DNA of 64,000 nt from positions 27,823 through 91,822 of the forward strand of contig JBKCVN010000022.1 of the NCBI GenBank assembly GCA_046317875.1, read 5' to 3'. The notes below the pieces were generated by a model. That model did no database searches and was not told where the DNA came from. It was given only the letters and a program-made list of their open reading frames with translations. Of this stretch, positions 1 to 10,083 are shown in pieces. This DNA is from 2-01-FULL-41-14 sp046317875 (lineage in GTDB: Bacteria; Pseudomonadota; Alphaproteobacteria; UBA7879; UBA5542). Made by a program: the position numbers and the translations under genes. Positions within the stretch are counted from its first letter, which is position 1, and each line of letters starts with the position of its first letter.

Positions 1-2396
1 ATGGTGATCCTGCAGCGGCCATGCGTTACACCGAAGCCCGCCTTTCCCACCCGGCCCATTACCTGATTGAAGATATCGACAAAGAAACTGTAGACTTTCA
101 GCCCAACTATGATGAAAGTACCAGTGAACCGGTGGTTCTTCCTGCCCAATTTCCCAACCTTTTGGTAAATGGCGCAGGGGGCATTGCGGTGGGTATGGCC
201 ACAAATATTCCGCCCCACAACTTGGGCGAAGTCATCGATGGGTGCTGTGCCTATGTGGATAACCCGGACATTACGGTTGAAGAGCTAATTCAGTATATTC
301 CCGGGCCCGATTTTCCTACTGGTGGCCAAATCTTGGGACAAGAAGGGATTTATAAGGCCTACACTACGGGCAATGGTTCCATCTTGATGAGAGCTAAGTC
401 TCATTTTGAACAAGTCAGCAAAGATAAAGAAGCCATCATCTTCACAGAAGTGCCTTACCAAGCCAACAAATCTCGCTTAATGGAGAGAATGGCAGAACTG
501 GTCAATGATAAAACCATCGAAGGCATTTCTGATTTACGCGATGAATCCAACCGCGAAGGCGTTCGCATGGTTGTAGAGCTCAAGAAAGACGTTGATCCCA
601 ACGTGATCTTGAATCAGCTTTATAAATACACCCCCCTTCAGGACTCATTTGGGGCCAACATGTTGGCTTTAGATGGGGGTCGCCCCTTACTGATGAATCT
701 AAAGGCCATGATTGCTGCCTTCGTCAAATTCCGTGAGGAAGTGATTCTTCGACGTGCCCGTTTTGATTTGGAAAAAGCCCGTGAAAAAGGACATGTTTTC
801 GTAGGGCTAGCTTTGGCCGTGGCCAACATTGACGCGATTATTGAATTAATTCGAACGGCGAATGATCCAAACGTGGCCAAAGAACAACTTATGTCACGTG
901 ATTGGCCCGTTCAAACCATGGGCCCTGTGATTCGCCTAATCGAAGTTCCGAAAGAAGGTGAAGTTGAAAAAACAACCTATCGTCTTTCAGAAAAACAAGC
1001 TAAGTCCATCCTCGATTTACGCCTCCATCGATTGACTGGTCTTGAACGCGACAAAATTGTTGAAGAGCTTTCCGAACTGGTGAAAGAAATCGAACGATAT
1101 ATTTTTATTTTGTCGAATCGTTCCGAGGTTTTACGCATTCTGAAAGAAGAATTGCTGAACATTAAACACAGATTTTCGACCCCCCGGCGTTCCGAAATTA
1201 TCGAAGGGGAAATTAACACCGATATTGAGCATTTAATTCAAAAAGAAGATATGGTCATTACGGTCAGTCATACGGGATATATCAAACGCGTTCCCCTTTC
1301 CACATACCGCGCCCAACGGCGCGGAGGACGGGGCCGATCAGGTATGCAAACTCGTGAAGAAGACTTTGTGGAACAGTTGTTTGTGGCCAATACACACACA
1401 CCCATCTTATTCTTTTCTTCACTAGGAAAGGCCTATGTTCTGAAGGTGTATCGTTTGCCGATTGCAACAGCCACATCTAAGGGGAAGGCCCTGATAAATA
1501 TTTTGCCCCTTGAAAAAAATGAAAAGATTTCCACCATTATGCCCCTAACTGCCTCTGAAGATCAGTGGGATAATTTGCAAATCATTTTTGCCACCTCTAA
1601 GGGTAACATTCGTAAAAACAAGCTGAGCGATTTCTTGAACATCCGCGCCAACGGCAAAATTGCCATGAAATTGGAAGAAGAAGGTGAATACCTAGTTTCC
1701 GTGGCCACGTGTGGGGATCATCAAGACATTTTGTTATCCACCCATGCCGGTCGATGCATCCGTTTCAGAAGTACGGATGTTCGTGTTTTTGCCAGCCGAA
1801 ACTCCACAGGGGTACGGGGTATTAAGCTTCAAAAGAATGATTACGTGGTATCCATGTGCATCCTAAATCACGGATCTTTTTCCATTGAGGAACGTGATTT
1901 ATACATTCGTCAATCCCGTGCGCTTAGGCACGAAGCAGGAATGGAAGAAGGATCCGAGGACGTGGGCACATCTGCTGAGTCTGGTCGGTTAAGTGACGAG
2001 CGATTCCAAGAAATGGCTGCCCAAGAAGAATTTCTACTGACCATTTCAGAAAAAGGGATGGGGAAAAGGACCTCGTCTTACGAGTATCGTATCACCGGTC
2101 GGGGTGGTCAAGGCATCACCAATATGGATATCACCGATAAAACGGGTAAAATTGTTGGCTGCTTCCCTGTAACAGACTCCGATCACCTGATGCTAATCAC
2201 CAACGAAGGTCAAATGATTCGCTCTCGGGTAGCAGAAATTCGCATCGCAGGCCGCCGAACCCAAGGGGTTCGTGTGTTCCGTCTATCCGGCGATGAAAAA
2301 GTTGTGTCTGCAGAACGGATTTTTGATGAAGACGATCATGAAACAGATGAAGAAGTTTTGGATCTACCATCAGGGGATGTTCCTGAGCTCAACTAA
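1..2396 (+). CDS. gyrA: DNA gyrase subunit A (5' end outside the window)
   Basis: Breakage-reunion subunit of the A2B2 type II topoisomerase that introduces negative supercoils. The reading frame is open back to base 3, so the gene starts upstream of the window. The catalytic tyrosine lies in the AAMRYTE motif (Tyr codon at 27-29). The conserved NLLVNG...GIAVGMATNIPPHN stretch follows, then the coiled-coil tower and C-terminal beta-pinwheel. The QRRGGRGRSG GyrA-box near 1315-1345 separates gyrase from ParC. The C-terminus is an acidic tail. About 120 N-terminal residues are missing by comparison with other GyrA proteins. Identity is certain; only the 5' end is unknown. Confidence 0.97.
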   Translation, partial: GDPAAAMRYTEARLSHPAHYLIEDIDKETVDFQPNYDESTSEPVVLPAQFPNLLVNGAGGIAVGMATNIPPHNLGEVIDGCCAYVDNPDITVEELIQYIPGPDFPTGGQILGQEGIYKAYTTGNGSILMRAKSHFEQVSKDKEAIIFTEVPYQANKSRLMERMAELVNDKTIEGISDLRDESNREGVRMVVELKKDVDPNVILNQLYKYTPLQDSFGANMLALDGGRPLLMNLKAMIAAFVKFREEVILRRARFDLEKAREKGHVFVGLALAVANIDAIIELIRTANDPNVAKEQLMSRDWPVQTMGPVIRLIEVPKEGEVEKTTYRLSEKQAKSILDLRLHRLTGLERDKIVEELSELVKEIERYIFILSNRSEVLRILKEELLNIKHRFSTPRRSEIIEGEINTDIEHLIQKEDMVITVSHTGYIKRVPLSTYRAQRRGGRGRSGMQTREEDFVEQLFVANTHTPILFFSSLGKAYVLKVYRLPIATATSKGKALINILPLEKNEKISTIMPLTASEDQWDNLQIIFATSKGNIRKNKLSDFLNIRANGKIAMKLEEEGEYLVSVATCGDHQDILLSTHAGRCIRFRSTDVRVFASRNSTGVRGIKLQKNDYVVSMCILNHGSFSIEERDLYIRQSRALRHEAGMEEGSEDVGTSAESGRLSDERFQEMAAQEEFLLTISEKGMGKRTSSYEYRITGRGGQGITNMDITDKTGKIVGCFPVTDSDHLMLITNEGQMIRSRVAEIRIAGRRTQGVRVFRLSGDEKVVSAERIFDEDDHETDEEVLDLPSGDVPELN

Positions 2397-2458
2397 CGTT
2401 TGCCTTTTCTTGAGACGGTGATTATAAAAATCATATCATTTCCATGCGTGTAGGACCC

Positions 2459-5233
2459 ATGACAAATAATAAATATAAAGATACCGTCTTTTTACCCCAG
2501 ACCCCTTTTTCTATGAGGGCAAATCTCGCCGATCTGGAAAAAAAAATCTTAGAAAGATGGGAACAGACCAACTTACACAAACAAATTGAAGATCAAAGCA
2601 AAAATCGCGATCTTTTTATCCTGCATGATGGCCCCCCTTATGCTAACGGCCATCTTCATATGGGCCATGCCCTTAATAAAATCCTTAAAGATTTGGTTAT
2701 TAAATACAAAAGATTCCAGGGCAAGCGTGTACCTTATGTACCAGGCTGGGATTGTCATGGCCTTCCTATTGAATGGAAAGTAGAAGAAGCGTACCGGGCG
2801 GCCAAAAAAGATAAGGACCAAGTCCCTGTTCTAGAATTTCGAAAAGAATGTCGGGCCTTTGCCCAAAAATGGGTAGATATTCAAAAAGAAGAATTTAAAA
2901 AGCTGGGCATATTGGGCGACTGGGATCATTCCTACTTAACCATGACCCACGATGCAGAAGCAGAAATTGTAAAGCAACTGCATGCCGTTTTAATGAGTGG
3001 CCATCTCTATAAAGGCCTCAAACCTGTACAATGGTCTGTGGTGGAAAAAACAGCTCTGGCAGAAGCAGAAATTGAATATAAGGATAAAACATCCCCTTCT
3101 GTTTATGTATTGTTTCCTTTAACCCCCAACCCCTTATTTAAAGAGTCGGTATCAGCCTTAATTTGGACAACAACGCCGTGGACACTCCCTGCTAACCGTG
3201 CGATTGCCTATCGGGAAGACGCCACCTATGTGGTGGTACAGGGAGAAAACACTCCTGCCTTTTTGGTGGCCCAAGACCTTGTTGCCCACCTTGAAAAACA
3301 AACGGGGATGACTTTAAAAACTCTACAAACCCTGAAAGGGACAAAGTTACAAGGTCTTACGGCTCGCCATCCTTTCTATAACCAAGGCTATAATTTTGAC
3401 GTTCCCTTGTTGCCAGGATCCCATGTAACCCTTGATCAGGGCACAGGCCTGGTACACACAGCCCCAAGCCACGGCGTAGAAGACTTTGAATTGGGAAAAG
3501 AATATAACTTAGAAGTCCCCGAGTTGGTGGGGCCCGATGGTACCTACTATGACCATGTTCCTTTGGTGGGCGGACAACATATTTTTAAAGTGCACAACTT
3601 TATTATTGATACGCTAAAGGCCGAAAATAATCTTTTATTTCATACCACCCTTTTGCACAGCTACCCCCATTCATGGCGATCAAAAGCACCCTTAATTTAT
3701 CGTGCCACTGCCCAATGGTTTATATCCATGAACCATCACCAGCTAAGGGATAAGGCCATAGAAAATATCCGTCAAACTAAGTGGTATCCTCAACAGGGAG
3801 AAAACCGACTTGAATCCATGGTTCAAAACCGCCCGGATTGGTGTCTATCCCGTCAACGCAGCTGGGGTGTTCCCATTGCAGTCTTTGTTTCTAAAAAAAC
3901 AGGGGCTCCTTTAAAAGATCCCCAGGTCAATGAGCGTATTTACCAAGCCATGAAAGCCCAAGGCGCAGATGCCTGGTATGCACGACCGGCGCAAGAGTTT
4001 TTAGGGACAGATTACAATGCTGAGGACTTTGAACAAGTGACTGACATTTTGGATGTCTGGTTTGAGAGTGGAGCGTCTCATGCTTTTGTTTTGCAACAAA
4101 ATCCAGATTTAGGATGGCCGGCTGACCTTTATTTAGAAGGTGTGGATCAACATCGCGGGTGGTTCCAATCTTCTTTGTTACATAGTGTTGCCACAACAGA
4201 AAAAGCTCCCTATAAAGCTGTTCTGACCCATGGATTTGTGGTGGATGAAAATGGCTATAAGATGTCTAAGTCCACAGGCAATACGGTTAATTTGGCCGAT
4301 CTTTTAGAAAAAAATGGTGTGGATATTTTACGTCTTTGGATTGTGGGGTCAGACTACTTTGATGATTTAAGAATTGGTGATGAAATCATCAAACGCCAAA
4401 CGGAAATCTACCGCAAAATTCGAAACACCCTTCGATTTTTATTAGGGAATTTATCTGATTTTTCAGAAGATGGTTTGGTAGACCATTCTCATCTTCCCGA
4501 GCTTGAACAATGGGTATTACATCGGTTAACTGAGCTTGAAAAGCAACTCAACAAGAACATAGAAAGTTATGATTTTCATGATCTATTTACTTCTCTATAT
4601 ACATTTTGCGTGAACGACCTATCTGCTTTTTACTTTGATATTCGCAAAGATGTTTTGTATTGTGATGCTGCCCAAGATCATCGTCGATTAGCCGTCCAAA
4701 CAGTTTTATTTCACACCTTTAAAAACCTGACAAAATGGCTAGCCCCCATTTTAACATTCACCATGGAAGAAGCATGGTCGACCCTTTTCCCGGATGACAG
4801 TATATTCCTGCATACGTTTGATGTTTTGCCCCCTCAGTGGCACATGCCTTCCTTAGGGGCTCGATATAAATTGCTCAGGAATGTGCGTCGCGTTATTACG
4901 GGTGCCATTGAAGAAAAAAGAAATTTGGGACAAATTCGATCTAGCTTACAAGCCCACGTGACCCTGTTCAGCGATGATGCAGATTTGGTGAAGTTGCTGT
5001 CAGAAATAGACTTAGATGATTTCTGTATTGTGTCTTTAGCTGAGGTCAAAATGATTACCGCCCCTAAGGATGCCTATACTTTAGAAGAAGTAGAAAACCT
5101 GGGGGTTATGATTACTGAGGCCGCGGGTGAAAAGTGCGTACGATGCTGGAAAATTGTACCCGAAGTGATACCCGAAGCTGACCCTGAATGCTTGTGCTAT
5201 CGTTGCCGCACGGCTGTTAAAGAGAAAGTCTGA
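2459..5233 (+). CDS. ileS: isoleucyl-tRNA synthetase
   Basis: Class I aminoacyl-tRNA synthetase charging tRNA-Ile in the cytoplasm. About 924 residues. The HIGH-like signature is HMGH (residues 67-70, within GPPYANGHLHMGH), and KMSKS is near residue 601. A CP1 editing domain lies between them. The C-terminus has a Cys4 zinc-binding segment (CVRCWK...CLCYRC). I chose ATG 2459 because the family starts close to 'KDT.FLP.T.F.MRA' and an AGGA lies just upstream; an in-frame ATG at 2444 would add five residues. Its TGA overlaps the ATG of lspA, so the two are translationally coupled, a common ileS-lspA arrangement. Confidence 0.96.
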   Translation: MTNNKYKDTVFLPQTPFSMRANLADLEKKILERWEQTNLHKQIEDQSKNRDLFILHDGPPYANGHLHMGHALNKILKDLVIKYKRFQGKRVPYVPGWDCHGLPIEWKVEEAYRAAKKDKDQVPVLEFRKECRAFAQKWVDIQKEEFKKLGILGDWDHSYLTMTHDAEAEIVKQLHAVLMSGHLYKGLKPVQWSVVEKTALAEAEIEYKDKTSPSVYVLFPLTPNPLFKESVSALIWTTTPWTLPANRAIAYREDATYVVVQGENTPAFLVAQDLVAHLEKQTGMTLKTLQTLKGTKLQGLTARHPFYNQGYNFDVPLLPGSHVTLDQGTGLVHTAPSHGVEDFELGKEYNLEVPELVGPDGTYYDHVPLVGGQHIFKVHNFIIDTLKAENNLLFHTTLLHSYPHSWRSKAPLIYRATAQWFISMNHHQLRDKAIENIRQTKWYPQQGENRLESMVQNRPDWCLSRQRSWGVPIAVFVSKKTGAPLKDPQVNERIYQAMKAQGADAWYARPAQEFLGTDYNAEDFEQVTDILDVWFESGASHAFVLQQNPDLGWPADLYLEGVDQHRGWFQSSLLHSVATTEKAPYKAVLTHGFVVDENGYKMSKSTGNTVNLADLLEKNGVDILRLWIVGSDYFDDLRIGDEIIKRQTEIYRKIRNTLRFLLGNLSDFSEDGLVDHSHLPELEQWVLHRLTELEKQLNKNIESYDFHDLFTSLYTFCVNDLSAFYFDIRKDVLYCDAAQDHRRLAVQTVLFHTFKNLTKWLAPILTFTMEEAWSTLFPDDSIFLHTFDVLPPQWHMPSLGARYKLLRNVRRVITGAIEEKRNLGQIRSSLQAHVTLFSDDADLVKLLSEIDLDDFCIVSLAEVKMITAPKDAYTLEEVENLGVMITEAAGEKCVRCWKIVPEVIPEADPECLCYRCRTAVKEKV

Positions 5234-5697
5234 TGACCTTTGTGCCCTTTATCATTATCGGTAGCGTATTTTTGTTAGATCAGCTCACGAAGTATCTCGT
5301 ATGCCATTTTTCTTCTTTGCTCCCGTTTTCGGTCACTTCATTTTTTAATATTGTTTTCACCCAAAACAGGGGCATGAGTTTTGGGTTACTCAATAATTCT
5401 TCCTCGATTATTTTTTACCTGGTCACGGGGGTTGTAATAACCTTATGTGGGTATCTTTTTTATTGGCTGTGGAAAGAAAAAAACAAACTTATTCGACTGG
5501 GCCTTAGTGCAATCATCGGTGGTGCCTTGGGAAATTTATATGACCGTTTTTTACGGGGAGGTGTTGTGGACTTCCTAGATTTTCATATACAATCATTTCA
5601 TTGGCCCGCTTTTAATGTGGCTGACAGCTTTATTTTCATGGGAGTGGTTTTTTTGTTGTGGGCAGACATCACCAATAAAAAACAGAGGGTAGCGTGA
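5233..5697 (+). CDS. lspA: lipoprotein signal peptidase (signal peptidase II)
   Basis: Inner-membrane aspartyl protease that removes the signal peptide from prolipoproteins after diacylglyceryl transfer. 154 residues with four hydrophobic segments. The two catalytic aspartates are visible: Asp104 in NLYDR and Asp131 in FNVADS, both in the conserved family motifs. It overlaps the ileS stop by one base and its own end overlaps the next gene's GTG start by four bases, so it is part of a tight operon. Likely substrates in this window include Pal, the BON lipoprotein and the DUF3035 lipoprotein. Confidence 0.95.
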   Translation: MTFVPFIIIGSVFLLDQLTKYLVCHFSSLLPFSVTSFFNIVFTQNRGMSFGLLNNSSSIIFYLVTGVVITLCGYLFYWLWKEKNKLIRLGLSAIIGGALGNLYDRFLRGGVVDFLDFHIQSFHWPAFNVADSFIFMGVVFLLWADITNKKQRVA

Positions 5698-6776
5698 CGA
5701 AACGTATTGGAATTTTAACAAGTGGTGGCGACTGTGCTGGATTAAATGCCACCATTCGTGCGGTGGTTCATTGTGCCAAAATCAAGCACGGTTGGGATGT
5801 CATTGGAATTAAAAGAGGAGGACACGGCCTGCTCACCACCCCCCTTGAATACCAAGATCTAGATGTGGAGTTCCATGGGATCAATCATGTACTTCTACGT
5901 TTGGGGGGAACCATCCTAGGCACTACGACAAAGGGTGACCCTTTGGCCTATAAGATGCCCGATGGCACCATCATCGATCGCAGCCAAGAAATGATTAAAA
6001 ACTACCATTCCTTAAACCTGGATGCCCTGATTATCACTGGGGGGGATGGAAGTTTTAAAATTATGCATGAGATTGCCACTCGGGGCGGTATTAATCTAAT
6101 TGGGATTCCAAAGACCATTGATAACGATATTGGATTAACCGAATCTTTGGGGTTCGAAACCGCCGTCAGTGTAGCCACCGAGGCTTTGGATCGCCTTCAA
6201 CCCACTGCAGCCAGCCATGATCGTGTTATGATCCTAGAGGTCATGGGCCGAGACGCGGGGCACATTGCCTTGAATGCTGGAATTGCAGGGGGGGCCGATG
6301 TTATCCTCATTCCCGAAATTCCCTTTGATTTTAATTCTGTTCGAACAAAAATTGAAAATATTATGAAGTCAGGCCGTGGTTTTGCCCTCGTAGTTGTATC
6401 AGAGGCTGCCCGTTCCCAGGATGGGTCCCCTTTCATGATTAAGTATCAAGATGGATCTAAACGGTATGGGGGAATCGGCACTCATTTGATGCAAGAAATT
6501 GATAAAACAATGGGAATCAACGCACGCGTAACTGTTCTAGGACACGTACAACGGGGCGGTCAACCCATCGCCCAAGATCGATTATTGGCGGCCGCTTTCG
6601 GAGTGCATGCTGTCGAGTTGGTGGCCCAAGGTAAGTTCAACCGCATGGTGGCCTGGCAAAACCGAGAAGTAGTGGATGTGGACATCTTAGAAGCCATCAG
6701 CACCTATCAAGTGGTGGATCTTCAGGGCACCATGGTTAAAACGGCCCGGGGATTAGGCATCTGCCTCGGGGATTAG
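5694..6776 (+). CDS. pfkA: 6-phosphofructokinase (PfkA family)
   Basis: Phosphorylates fructose-6-phosphate at C1 in glycolysis. 360 residues, GTG start overlapping lspA. The N-terminal phosphate loop reads ILTSGGDCAGLNATIR. The phosphodonor site reads GGDGS (116-120), with Gly where PPi-using enzymes usually have Asp. The catalytic loop reads PKTIDND (139-145), with Lys where E. coli PfkA has Gly. From established family knowledge, Gly plus Lys at these sites is seen in the ATP-dependent actinobacterial-type branch, so ATP is the more likely donor. This is inference; PPi use is not excluded. Later motifs (MGRDAGHIAL, HVQRGG) are intact. Confidence 0.9.
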   Translation: MTKRIGILTSGGDCAGLNATIRAVVHCAKIKHGWDVIGIKRGGHGLLTTPLEYQDLDVEFHGINHVLLRLGGTILGTTTKGDPLAYKMPDGTIIDRSQEMIKNYHSLNLDALIITGGDGSFKIMHEIATRGGINLIGIPKTIDNDIGLTESLGFETAVSVATEALDRLQPTAASHDRVMILEVMGRDAGHIALNAGIAGGADVILIPEIPFDFNSVRTKIENIMKSGRGFALVVVSEAARSQDGSPFMIKYQDGSKRYGGIGTHLMQEIDKTMGINARVTVLGHVQRGGQPIAQDRLLAAAFGVHAVELVAQGKFNRMVAWQNREVVDVDILEAISTYQVVDLQGTMVKTARGLGICLGD

Positions 6777-6898
6777 AATAGTTTTATACTTATCTGTAAT
6801 TTTATATTTAATATTCATATTAACGCCACAAGCCCTTGTTTTTATTGAATAAGGTTCCTATATAGACAATGTTGAAATAAAAATACGGAGATTTCACA

Positions 6899-7918
6899 TT
6901 GAATATTCTATATCAACTATTTCTGATAGCTTTACTGTTTACAAACAACATTTATGCTGTTGTATTACACAACCTTACAGATAGTGGGGAACATATAGAG
7001 GCTGCTACAGCTACAGCAAGCTCTGCTCGTGTTGCCAAAGATGAGCTTTTCAATCCATGCGGCATAGTTTGTACTGCTTCTGAGAGTTCCCAGGAAAGCC
7101 TATCTATTTTTTCCAGAGGTCAAAGTGTTTTAGTAAGCTCACAAATAGCACTGACTGCACGACATGTAGTGGAAGGCTGGAAATCTAATAGCCCTGATCG
7201 TCAATTTTATGTGGGTTTTAATAATGGGATTGGGGTAGACTTAAGTTTAATAAAAGTGAAAAAAGTTTTATGCTTTAAAGGCCAAGATATTGCCGCTTTA
7301 CTTTTAGAAGAACCTGTTGATATACAACCTGCCGAAATTATTACTCAGGAAGAATGTAAAACTGTTTTAAGCAATCTAAACCCCCAGAGTAAAGAAAACC
7401 CCTTTTCTTGTATGTACGCGTCCTATAGCATTCCTCAACACACATCAGGTTTAATAGAAAAAGGCACAAAAGAATCTTCGTTATCTATTTCTACATCACT
7501 AGAGAAAGATCCAGATCAAAGTTCTTTTATAAAACAAGCAGGCGCTATTTACCTATCTGAACTTATAACTGAAAAAGGCTACACAGGGGATGAGGAATCA
7601 TTTTTAGTTTCGGATCTTTTTATACCAACCTCACCTTTTTCTCCTGTCGCTTGTTCCAAAGACTTTTTTAGAGACCAATCCCCCATATTATATAAAGACT
7701 CCTCATTATGCATAAGCAATATAGGTAAGGGAGACTCAGGTTCAGGCCTGTTTTGTCAGATTAATCGAAAGTGGAAGCTGATCGGGATCGCCAGCAAAAT
7801 AAGACATTTTGATCTTTATGACGATTTAGGCGCGATACTTGCGAAAACATACTGGTCATCTATCCGATTAAAAGAAGATCGGCTGGAAAAAGCTATAGAA
7901 GCACTTTTAAAATCATAA
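6899..7918 (+). CDS. secreted trypsin-like serine protease
   Basis: Predicted exported S1/PA-clan protease of 339 residues. A signal peptide (hydrophobic residues 2-20, ending near IYA) precedes the domain. The full catalytic triad can be placed: His89 in TARHV, Asp130 in KGQDIAALLLEEP, and Ser280 in GKGDSGSGL. TTG start at 6899, chosen because GGAG lies at 6887-6890 and the signal peptide begins directly after it. There is no PDZ domain, so it is not DegP/HtrA-like. It stands alone between pfkA and potA. Its substrate is unknown; a host-facing or periplasmic role is inference. Confidence 0.75.
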   Translation: MNILYQLFLIALLFTNNIYAVVLHNLTDSGEHIEAATATASSARVAKDELFNPCGIVCTASESSQESLSIFSRGQSVLVSSQIALTARHVVEGWKSNSPDRQFYVGFNNGIGVDLSLIKVKKVLCFKGQDIAALLLEEPVDIQPAEIITQEECKTVLSNLNPQSKENPFSCMYASYSIPQHTSGLIEKGTKESSLSISTSLEKDPDQSSFIKQAGAIYLSELITEKGYTGDEESFLVSDLFIPTSPFSPVACSKDFFRDQSPILYKDSSLCISNIGKGDSGSGLFCQINRKWKLIGIASKIRHFDLYDDLGAILAKTYWSSIRLKEDRLEKAIEALLKS

Positions 7919-7997
7919 ATTCCAATAAAAAAAGAATCGGGAGCCACCAGTTCAATTTTCTATTGTTGTCAGAGACTAAATACCTCATATTAAACAT

Positions 7998-9149
7998 ATG
8001 GTGAAAAAGTCTCTTGAAAAATTTGTGCATCTAGAAGCCTGGCATGATCCCAGCAAAAAACCTTATATTTCTATCCAAGGTATTAGCAAAGCTTACCGGG
8101 GCGGTAGCCCTGCGCTGAATCAAGTATCCCTAAATATTTACAAAGGGGAGTTTTTTTCCCTATTGGGCCCTTCGGGGTGCGGTAAAAGTACGCTACTGCG
8201 CATTCTGGCAGGCCTTGAAACACCTGATACGGGATCCGTATTTATTAATGGGATCGATGTAACCCATCTGCCCCCTTATGAACGCCCCGTCAACATGATG
8301 TTTCAATCCTATGCTCTTTTCCCCCACATGACAGTGGAAGAAAACATCGCCTTTGGATTAAAACAAGAAAAAGTCACCCGCTCTGCCATTAAATCACGCG
8401 TAGCCGAAATGTTAAGTTTGGTAAAATTAGAGCCTTATGCCAATCGTCGCCCCCATGAACTCTCAGGGGGACAAAGGCAACGAGCGGCCCTCGCACGGTG
8501 CCTGATTAAAAAACCCAAGCTGGTTTTATTAGACGAGCCACTAGCTGCCCTCGATAAAAAACTACGCGAACATACCCAATTTGAACTTGTGAATATTCAA
8601 GAAAAAATTGGTGTGACCTTTATTATGGTGACCCATGATCAAGAAGAAGCCATGACCATGTCCACACGCCTGGGTGTGATGGAAGAAGGGCGCATTCGCC
8701 AAATAGGAACGCCCAACGAAATTTATGAATTTCCAAACAGCGAGTATGTGGCGGATTTCATTGGATCTACCAACATCTTTAAGGGAATTATCGTTGAAGA
8801 AAGTTCGGAAGAAACCATTGTTAAAAGTGAAGCCTTTCCCAATAAAATTAAAGTTAGCTATGGCGGTGGATTGGCGGTTGGGTCCCTCGCGACTGTGGCC
8901 GTGCGTCCTGAAAAGCTGATGGTCCAAAGAACAAAACCCAAAAATAATTTCAATTGGGCCTTTGGAACGGTAAAAAATATTGCCTATTTAGGGGACGTAT
9001 CTATCTATTATATTGAAATCAAACCCTCTAAGAAAACTCTATTGGTGACCATTCCGAATATTAAACGCCAGGAAGCCTCGGGCATTACATGGGATGACAA
9101 AGTCTATGTATCTTGGAAAGCAAGCAACGTCACCATTCTAAGCAGTTAA
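7998..9149 (+). CDS. potA: spermidine/putrescine ABC transporter ATP-binding protein
   Basis: ATPase that drives polyamine import through PotB/PotC. 383 residues. Walker A is GPSGCGKST, the ABC signature LSGGQRQR, and Walker B LVLLDEP, followed by the His switch VTHDQEEAM. A C-terminal TOBE-type regulatory domain follows (residues ~270-380). The Q-loop MMFQSYALFPHMTVEENI is typical of the PotA/CysA/MalK subfamily. It is the first gene of potA-potB-potC. The matching binding protein potD is not here but at 36769-37881. Confidence 0.92.
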   Translation: MVKKSLEKFVHLEAWHDPSKKPYISIQGISKAYRGGSPALNQVSLNIYKGEFFSLLGPSGCGKSTLLRILAGLETPDTGSVFINGIDVTHLPPYERPVNMMFQSYALFPHMTVEENIAFGLKQEKVTRSAIKSRVAEMLSLVKLEPYANRRPHELSGGQRQRAALARCLIKKPKLVLLDEPLAALDKKLREHTQFELVNIQEKIGVTFIMVTHDQEEAMTMSTRLGVMEEGRIRQIGTPNEIYEFPNSEYVADFIGSTNIFKGIIVEESSEETIVKSEAFPNKIKVSYGGGLAVGSLATVAVRPEKLMVQRTKPKNNFNWAFGTVKNIAYLGDVSIYYIEIKPSKKTLLVTIPNIKRQEASGITWDDKVYVSWKASNVTILSS

Positions 9150-9156
9150 CACGCCC

Positions 9157-10083
9157 ATGAAATATATAAGAAAAATTAGAAATTCTCTTATAGCGTTCCA
9201 AAATGAAAAAGCTTTAGGCCGCAAATTCTTGATCAGCGTCCCCTATCTGTGGCTTATTATTTTTTTTCTAGTGCCCCTATTTATTATTCTTCAAATTAGT
9301 GTCTCGGAATCCATTTTAGCCGTGCCTCCCTATAAAAATATTTGGGAATGGACATCCCATCAAACCCTTAAACTTCATTTGCATTTTGAAAACTATAAAA
9401 TTCTGTTCCAAGATAGCCTATATCAATATGCATTTGGCCAATCCTTAAAGCTTGCGGCCAGCTCTACCATCTTATGCTTATGCTTAGGGTACCCCATGGC
9501 GTACACCATTGCGCAAGCTGACGAAAGAAAGCAGACTTTCTTATTGTTTTTAGTCCTTTTGCCCTTTTGGACATCCTTCCTTTTACGAATCTATGCCTGG
9601 ATTGGGCTGTTGTCCCATGATGGGTTAATTAATACTCTACTTATGTCTCTAGGGATTATCTCGGGACCCTTGTCTTTGATGGGATCTGACTTGGCTGTCT
9701 GTTTGGGCATGGTGTATTGCTATTTACCCTTTATGATTCTTCCTTTGTATGCCAACCTCAGTAAATTCGATGGATCCCTTCTAGAAGCAGCGGCCGACTT
9801 AGGATGCACCCCATTTAAAGCCTTTTTAAAAATTACCCTCCCCCTCTCTAAAGGGGGAATTTTGGCGGGATGTACTTTGGTCTTTGTACCCTGCATGGGA
9901 GAGTTTGTGATCCCTGAAATATTAGGAAACTCGGACAGTTATGTGTTAGGGAAAGTGATTTGGACTGAATTTTTCAATAATCGAGATTGGCCCATGGCAG
10001 CCTCTATTGCCATTGTAATGGTACTAGGCATGGTATTTCCCATCATTGGCGTACAAAAGGTATATGAACGGTATCGGTCATGA
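9157..10083 (+). CDS. potB: spermidine/putrescine ABC transporter permease PotB
   Basis: Inner-membrane permease subunit of the polyamine importer. 308 residues with about six transmembrane segments. The first is near residues 26-46. The EAA loop that contacts PotA reads EAAADLGCTPFKAFLKITLPLSKGGILAG. It begins seven bases after potA and its stop overlaps the potC ATG (4 bases), so the three are one operon. Confidence 0.92.
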   Translation: MKYIRKIRNSLIAFQNEKALGRKFLISVPYLWLIIFFLVPLFIILQISVSESILAVPPYKNIWEWTSHQTLKLHLHFENYKILFQDSLYQYAFGQSLKLAASSTILCLCLGYPMAYTIAQADERKQTFLLFLVLLPFWTSFLLRIYAWIGLLSHDGLINTLLMSLGIISGPLSLMGSDLAVCLGMVYCYLPFMILPLYANLSKFDGSLLEAAADLGCTPFKAFLKITLPLSKGGILAGCTLVFVPCMGEFVIPEILGNSDSYVLGKVIWTEFFNNRDWPMAASIAIVMVLGMVFPIIGVQKVYERYRS

